Source: Sebaldella sp. S0638 (GTDB lineage: Bacteria; Fusobacteriota; Fusobacteriia; Fusobacteriales; Leptotrichiaceae). Taken from it: a stretch of 48,850 nt of DNA. The translations under genes and the position numbers were made by a program. Numbering within the stretch: position 1 is the first letter of the stretch; each line of letters opens with the position of its first letter. The stretch is taken from positions 1-48,850 of the forward strand of contig NZ_JAMZGM010000023.1 of assembly GCF_024158605.1 (NCBI RefSeq). Direction: 5' to 3'. The notes under the pieces were generated by a model, which made no database searches, was not told the origin of the DNA, and saw nothing but the letters and a program-made list of their open reading frames with translations. Of the stretch, positions 44,600-48,850 are shown in pieces.

Positions 44600-45255
44600 T
44601 ATGCATTTCCTCCTTCCTTCTTGCTAGGAAGTACTTCTCCATTAAATATCCATACTTTAATCCCTAATGCACCGTATGTAGTGAATGCTGTAGCTGTAGC
44701 ATAATCAACATCAGCTCTTAAAGTGTGTAATGGTACTCTTCCTGATAATGTCCATTCGCTTCTCGCGATTTCTGCTCCGTTTAGTCTTCCAGAAACAGCT
44801 ATTTTGATCCCTTTTACTCCTGATTTCTCAGCTCTTTGAATTGCCTGGCTTACAGCTCTTTTATAAGCAACCCTTTTTTCTATTGCTGTAGCTATGCTTT
44901 CAGCAACTAACTGTGAATTTTTGTTAGGATTTTTTACTTCCTGTACTTTTACCTGTACTTTTTTCCCAGTCAGATTTTCTATTTTTCCTTTTAATGCTTC
45001 TATTTCGGCACCTTTTCTACCTATTAGTATCCCGGCTTTCCCTGTATCTATGATTATTGTAAGTTCAGTCGGTGATGTTCTCTCTATTTGAATGCTCGAA
45101 ACACCTGCATGATAATAATTCTTTTTAATAAATTCTCTTATTTTCAGGTCTTCGTGAAAATTATTTAAATATTCCTTACCTTCTGCAAACCATTTAGAAT
45201 CCCATGTTCTAGTAATTCCTAATCTAATTCCCCTAGGATCAACCTTTTGTCCCAC
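44599..45255 (-). CDS. rpsC: 30S ribosomal protein S3
   Basis: This 218-residue protein at the mRNA entry channel has an N-terminal KH domain with '[19 protein letters not shown]' and a C-terminal domain with '[20 protein letters not shown]'. The start is GTG 45255 ('[19 protein letters not shown]' follows). It lies between rplV (16-base gap) and rplP (1-base overlap). Confidence 0.97.
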   Translation of the reverse strand: MGQKVDPRGIRLGITRTWDSKWFAEGKEYLNNFHEDLKIREFIKKNYYHAGVSSIQIERTSPTELTIIIDTGKAGILIGRKGAEIEALKGKIENLTGKKVQVKVQEVKNPNKNSQLVAESIATAIEKRVAYKRAVSQAIQRAEKSGVKGIKIAVSGRLNGAEIARSEWTLSGRVPLHTLRADVDYATATAFTTYGALGIKVWIFNGEVLPSKKEGGNA

Positions 45256-45271
45256 AGAAATACCTCCTTAA

Positions 45272-45607
45272 TTAATTTCTTTCGCTCACTTCTACTGTGA
45301 TATGAGCTGTTGGCTTTCTAATTATATCTGCTCTTCCCATAGCTCTTGGGTTTACTCTCTTTAGTACCGGTCCTTTATCTACAAGTATTCTTGATACATA
45401 TAGTTTATCAGGATCCATTCCAAAGTTATGTTCTGCATTTGCTATAGCAGACTTTAGTGTTTTTTCTATATAAACTGCCGCTTTTTTATTTGTAAATTTA
45501 AGCATTGCTAACGCCGGTAAAGCGTCTTTTCCTCTTACAATGTCAGCTACCAATCTAGCTTTCTGAGGACTTAATCTTTGATAACGAAGTTTTGCTACCA
45601 CTGCCAC
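45272..45607 (-). CDS. rplV: 50S ribosomal protein L22
   Basis: This is a 111-residue protein lining the exit tunnel. The open frame runs six codons further upstream to 45625, but an AAGGAGG at 45620-45614 lies inside that stretch, six bases before GTG 45607. The true start is therefore GTG 45607, giving '[20 protein letters not shown]'. '[20 protein letters not shown]' and '[20 protein letters not shown]' are the conserved parts. Confidence 0.95.
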   Translation of the reverse strand: MAVVAKLRYQRLSPQKARLVADIVRGKDALPALAMLKFTNKKAAVYIEKTLKSAIANAEHNFGMDPDKLYVSRILVDKGPVLKRVNPRAMGRADIIRKPTAHITVEVSERN

Positions 45608-45631
45608 GATAGGCCTCCTTTCCAACCCTTA

Positions 45632-45910
45632 CTATTTTCTCTTAGCGTCTTTTTTTGCATCTTTTCCGTGTCCGTAAAACGTTCTAGTAGGTGCGAATTC
45701 TCCTAATTTATGACCTACCATTTCTTCAGTTACGTAAACTGGTATATGTTTTTTTCCGTTATATACTGCAAAAGTTTGTCCAATAAATTGTGGGAAAATT
45801 GTCGATCTTCTTGACCATGTCTTAATAACTTGTTTTTTCTCACCCATTGCTTCTACTTTTTTTAGTAAGTATTCATCAACAAATGGTCCTTTTTTTAGTG
45901 AACGAGCCAT
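45632..45910 (-). CDS. rpsS: 30S ribosomal protein S19
   Basis: This 92-residue head protein contains '[20 protein letters not shown]', '[20 protein letters not shown]' and '[19 protein letters not shown]', all standard. It lies between rplB (20-base gap) and rplV. Confidence 0.97.
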   Translation of the reverse strand: MARSLKKGPFVDEYLLKKVEAMGEKKQVIKTWSRRSTIFPQFIGQTFAVYNGKKHIPVYVTEEMVGHKLGEFAPTRTFYGHGKDAKKDAKRK

Positions 45911-45930
45911 TTATCTCCTCCTTAGTTTAT

Positions 45931-46758
45931 TTATTTTTTTCTCTTTCTTACTATAAATTTATCGCTTAATTTCTTACCTCTAGTTTTCTTACCTAATGTT
46001 GGTTTACCCCAAGGTGTAACAGGAGCTTTTCTTCCTATAGGCGATCTTCCTTCTCCCCCTCCGTGTGGGTGATCTACCGGATTCATCGCTGATCCTCTAA
46101 CATGAGGTTTTCTTCCTAAGTGTCTGTTTCTTCCTGCTTTACCTAATGATACAAGCGAATGTTCCGAGTTTCCTACAGAACCTATAGTAGCTGTACATTC
46201 TCTGTGTATTAGTCTTAATTCTCCAGATGGAAGTTCCACGTGTGAGTAAACTCCGTCTTTCGCTACCAGTCTTGCAGATGTTCCTGCTGATCTTGCCAGC
46301 TGTCCGCCTTTTCCGGGTATTAATTCCACATTATGAATAACTGTACCTATTGGTAAGTCTTTTAGTTTTAAAGCATTTCCAGGTTTGATTTCCGCACCTT
46401 CTCCTGATAACACAGTATCTCCTTTTTTCAAACCGTTCGGAGCAAGAATATATCTTTTTTCCCCATCAACATAGTGTAGTAGAGCAATATTTGCAGTTCT
46501 GTTAGGATCATATTCTATTGTTGCTACCTTTGCAGGTATTCCGTTTTTATCTCTTTTCCAGTCAATTACTCTGTAAAGTCTCTTATGTCCTTTATGTCTG
46601 TTTCTACCAGTTCTGTGACCGTAGTTGTCAATCCCGTAAGATGAATTTAACGGTTCTACTAATGATTTTTCTGGTCTTACTTTATCCAGATCATTATTGA
46701 CTAATATAGACATATGCCTTGTACCATTAGTCATTGCTTTTAATTTTTTAATTGGCAT
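45931..46758 (-). CDS. rplB: 50S ribosomal protein L2
   Basis: This 275-residue protein is essential for the peptidyl-transferase centre. The conserved '[20 protein letters not shown]' contains the functionally important histidine, and '[20 protein letters not shown]' is the N-terminal OB region. The length is standard. It lies between rplW and rpsS. Confidence 0.98.
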   Translation of the reverse strand: MPIKKLKAMTNGTRHMSILVNNDLDKVRPEKSLVEPLNSSYGIDNYGHRTGRNRHKGHKRLYRVIDWKRDKNGIPAKVATIEYDPNRTANIALLHYVDGEKRYILAPNGLKKGDTVLSGEGAEIKPGNALKLKDLPIGTVIHNVELIPGKGGQLARSAGTSARLVAKDGVYSHVELPSGELRLIHRECTATIGSVGNSEHSLVSLGKAGRNRHLGRKPHVRGSAMNPVDHPHGGGEGRSPIGRKAPVTPWGKPTLGKKTRGKKLSDKFIVRKRKK

Positions 46759-46798
46759 ATTAATACTTCCCTCCGTGTTATTTATTTATTTATTTTTC

Positions 46799-47083
46799 TT
46801 AAAACTCAAATCCTGCGATTTCATCTCCGTCTTTAAGTTTAACCATAGCTTTTTTTACTATAGGTGTTTTATACATAGAAAATCTGAATCTTTTATTTTT
46901 AGATTTTACTGTAAGTGTATTCACGCTTACTACTTTTACATCAAATAATTTTTCCACAGCTTGTCTGATTTCGATTTTGTTTGCTCTTCTGTCTACTTCG
47001 AAAACATATTCGTTGTTTTCTCTTCTGATCATTTCACCTTTTTCAGATTTAACCGGTCTTTTTATTACATCATATAAATTCAT
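46799..47083 (-). CDS. rplW: 50S ribosomal protein L23
   Basis: This 94-residue protein at the tunnel exit docks trigger factor and SRP. 'YDVIKRPVKSEKGEMI' and 'NKIEIRQAVEKLFDVKVVSV' are signatures. It starts one base after the rplD stop, so the pair is probably translationally coupled. Confidence 0.97.
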   Translation of the reverse strand: MNLYDVIKRPVKSEKGEMIRRENNEYVFEVDRRANKIEIRQAVEKLFDVKVVSVNTLTVKSKNKRFRFSMYKTPIVKKAMVKLKDGDEIAGFEF

Positions 47084-47084
47084 A

Positions 47085-47723
47085 TTATGCTAGCACCTCC
47101 TCGATCTGTGCAAGTGCTTCTTTTGTCATGATTATTTTGTCCTGTTTTAATAACCAGTAAACACTTAACTCATTTGGCATTAGTACATATGATTTTTCTA
47201 TATTTCTTATAGACAGATATGCGTTATATTCATTCTCTATGTATAAGTCATTTAGTATGTACAGCTGTTTTGTTCCTGCCATATCTAATTTTTTAGAAAA
47301 ATCAATAATTGTTTTAGTTTTCGGCTTTTCTAATTCAAAAGCATCTATTACGATGATTCCTCCATTTTGAGCCTTAGCTGATAAAGCTGATCTTATAGCT
47401 AATTTTCTAACTTTTTTATTTACTTTTTTTACATAGTCTCTTGGTTTCGGTCCGTGTGAAACACCTCCGCCAACCATGTGAGGAGCTCTTGTTGATCCTT
47501 GTCTTGCTCTTCCAGTACCTTTTTGTCTGAAAGGCTTTCTTCCTCCTCCTCTTACTTCAGCTCTAGTCTTTGTAGAAGCCGAACCTTGTCTTACTTCTGC
47601 TAGTTCTGCAGTTAACACTTCGTGCATTACTGCTTTGTTAGGCTTTATACCAAATATTTCTTCTTTTACATCAACAGTTCCTGCTTTTGAACCGTCAATA
47701 GTATATATATCTAAAACTGGCAT
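47085..47723 (-). CDS. rplD: 50S ribosomal protein L4
   Basis: This 212-residue protein has a tunnel-lining loop, '[20 protein letters not shown]'-like (here '[19 protein letters not shown]'), with '[20 protein letters not shown]'. In E. coli L4 also represses the S10 operon; whether it does so here cannot be seen, since the operon leader is not in the window. It lies between rplC (25-base gap) and rplW (1-base gap). Confidence 0.97.
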   Translation of the reverse strand: MPVLDIYTIDGSKAGTVDVKEEIFGIKPNKAVMHEVLTAELAEVRQGSASTKTRAEVRGGGRKPFRQKGTGRARQGSTRAPHMVGGGVSHGPKPRDYVKKVNKKVRKLAIRSALSAKAQNGGIIVIDAFELEKPKTKTIIDFSKKLDMAGTKQLYILNDLYIENEYNAYLSIRNIEKSYVLMPNELSVYWLLKQDKIIMTKEALAQIEEVLA

Positions 47724-47748
47724 TTTGTCCTCCTCTCTTTCTTCTCAA

Positions 47749-48375
47749 TTAGTATTTTTTCACTGATTTTTTTATTATTAAGTATCCGTTTTTAGGACCC
47801 GGTATTGCACCTTTTACTAATAACAGGTTATTTTCCACATCAAATTTTACTACTCTAAGGTTTTGAACAGTAACATTTTCATTTCCTAATCTTCCTGCCA
47901 TTTTCTTACCTTTTGGTACATTACTGTTTGATGCAGCACCACCGGCATTCGATCCTCCAAGTCTGTGGTTTCTAGAAACCCCGTGAGTTGCTCTGTTTCC
48001 TCCGAAGTTATGTCTTTTCATAACCCCTGCTGTTCCTTTACCTTTTGAAACACCAGAAACATCTACGAACTCTATTCCTTCGAATGAATCTACTTTGATT
48101 TCCTGTCCTAATGCATAACCATCTAAATTGTCAGTTTTGAATTCTTTTAAGAATTTTTTTGGAGTTACTCCTGCTTTTTTAAATACTCCCATTTCAGGTT
48201 TTATAGTATTTTTTTCTTTTTTCTCGTCGTAACCTAAAGTTAACGCGTTATATCCGTCTTTTTCAACGTTCTTTTTTTGGATAACAAAGTTAGGTCCTGC
48301 TTCTATTACTGTAACAGGTATTAATTTTTCACCTTCAAATATTTGTGTCATCCCTATTTTTTTTCCTAGTAACAT
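47749..48375 (-). CDS. rplC: 50S ribosomal protein L3
   Basis: This 208-residue protein starts 'MLLGKKIGMTQIFEGEKLIP' and has the loop 'GVMKRHNFGGNRATHGVSRN', which reaches the peptidyl-transferase centre. GGAGGAAAAAATA precedes the ATG. It lies 62 bases after rpsJ and 25 bases before rplD. Confidence 0.97.
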   Translation of the reverse strand: MLLGKKIGMTQIFEGEKLIPVTVIEAGPNFVIQKKNVEKDGYNALTLGYDEKKEKNTIKPEMGVFKKAGVTPKKFLKEFKTDNLDGYALGQEIKVDSFEGIEFVDVSGVSKGKGTAGVMKRHNFGGNRATHGVSRNHRLGGSNAGGAASNSNVPKGKKMAGRLGNENVTVQNLRVVKFDVENNLLLVKGAIPGPKNGYLIIKKSVKKY

Positions 48376-48437
48376 TATTTTTTCCTCCTTAATATATTGG
48401 TTGACTGAACTATTTTATAAGCCAACTTGTATTAAGC

Positions 48438-48743
48438 CTATAATTGCTTTATTTCGATTCCTACGCCTGATGGCAGACTTAATGAAGTTAATGCTGAAAT
48501 TATTTGCTGACTAGAGTTTTTGATCTCTACAACTCTTCTGTGCACTCTCATTTCAAACTGCTCTCTTGAATCTTTATTTACATGCACTGATCTTAATACT
48601 GTGTATTTTTTTGTCTTAGTTGGTAAAGGAAGGGGCCCAGTTACCTCTGAGCCATTCTTCTTAACAACTTCAGCTATTTTCTTTGCTGATTGATCCAGCA
48701 ATTTATGATCATACGATTTAAGATATATTCTTAATTTATCCAA
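48438..48743 (-). CDS. rpsJ: 30S ribosomal protein S10 (NusE)
   Basis: This 101-residue protein is also the NusE antitermination factor. 'LRIYLKSYDHKLLDQSAKKI' and 'GPLPLPTKTKKYTVLRSVHV' are diagnostic. The start is TTG 48743 after GGAGGG. It follows the tuf gene by 23 bases, so the S10 operon has no separate promoter in view. Confidence 0.97.
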   Translation of the reverse strand: MDKLRIYLKSYDHKLLDQSAKKIAEVVKKNGSEVTGPLPLPTKTKKYTVLRSVHVNKDSREQFEMRVHRRVVEIKNSSQQIISALTSLSLPSGVGIEIKQL

Positions 48744-48766
48744 AGTTTTCCCTCCTACTTAATAAA

Positions 48767-48850
48767 CTATTTCGTAATAGTAGCAACTACACCAGAAGCA
48801 ACCGTTCTTCCACCTTCTCTGATGGCGAATCTTAATCCTTCTTCCATTGC
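48767..48850 (-). CDS. tuf: Elongation factor Tu, C-terminal end (partial)
   Basis: The last 27 codons of a tuf gene enter from the right edge. They encode 'AMEEGLRFAIREGGRTVASG' and 'VVATITK', which match the EF-Tu C-terminus. EF-Tu delivers aminoacyl-tRNA to the ribosome. Its position before rpsJ is the common str-S10 junction order. Confidence 0.95.
   Translation of the reverse strand, partial: AMEEGLRFAIREGGRTVASGVVATITK

Overview
The window looks like a chromosome segment of a low-GC anaerobic member of the Fusobacteriota. Leptotrichiaceae is likely, and Sebaldella is my best guess; this is inference from gene content, not a database match. The reasons are very AT-rich DNA, diderm surface proteins (a two-partner-secretion exoprotein, an autotransporter with a C-terminal beta-barrel, several lipoproteins), anaerobe enzymes (hybrid cluster protein), a PTS/mannosidase operon, and a complete S10-spc-alpha ribosomal block with many TTG and GTG starts.

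Layout, left to right. (1) 1-3580: a TpsA/FhaB-like exoprotein, apparently cut off by the end of an IS3-like element that runs off the left edge. (2) 4119-9560: five paralogous lipoproteins or secreted proteins with MORN/YwqK-like repeats, and two sibling Cof-type HAD phosphatases, all on the minus strand. (3) 9802-14691: an MBL-fold hydrolase, hcp with a companion gene, a perfect 6-4-6 palindromic operator, a small secreted protein, a Crp/Fnr regulator (probably HcpR-like) and a one-cysteine MsrB. (4) 14757-19380: a YHYH/peptidoglycan-binding protein and a 1379-residue autotransporter. (5) 19743-26835: a mannosylglycerate-type operon running PRD regulator, EIIA, EIIB, EIIC, GH38 mannosidase. 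(6) 27235-29917: a LacD-type aldolase and a dGTPase. (7) 30101-33030: seven tandem paralogues of a small four-helix membrane protein of unknown function, two of them frameshifted. (8) 33183-48850: a continuous minus-strand block from tuf (partial) through S10, spc, secY-adk-map-infA-rpmJ and alpha to rplQ, ending in a clear terminator.

How the parts work together. The regulator at 13580 probably controls the divergent hcp operon through the operator at 12943-12958: its centre lies 41.5 bases upstream of the start site implied by a good -10 box. MsrB, encoded just after the regulator, fits the same redox and nitrosative stress theme. In the mannoside operon, the PTS imports and phosphorylates a sugar, the GH38 enzyme cleaves the phosphorylated product, and the PRD/EIIA/EIIB regulator senses PTS flux. 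The most novel material is the two paralogue arrays (lipoproteins, and four-helix membrane proteins). Their functions cannot be read from the sequence. No tRNA, rRNA or CRISPR array was seen.
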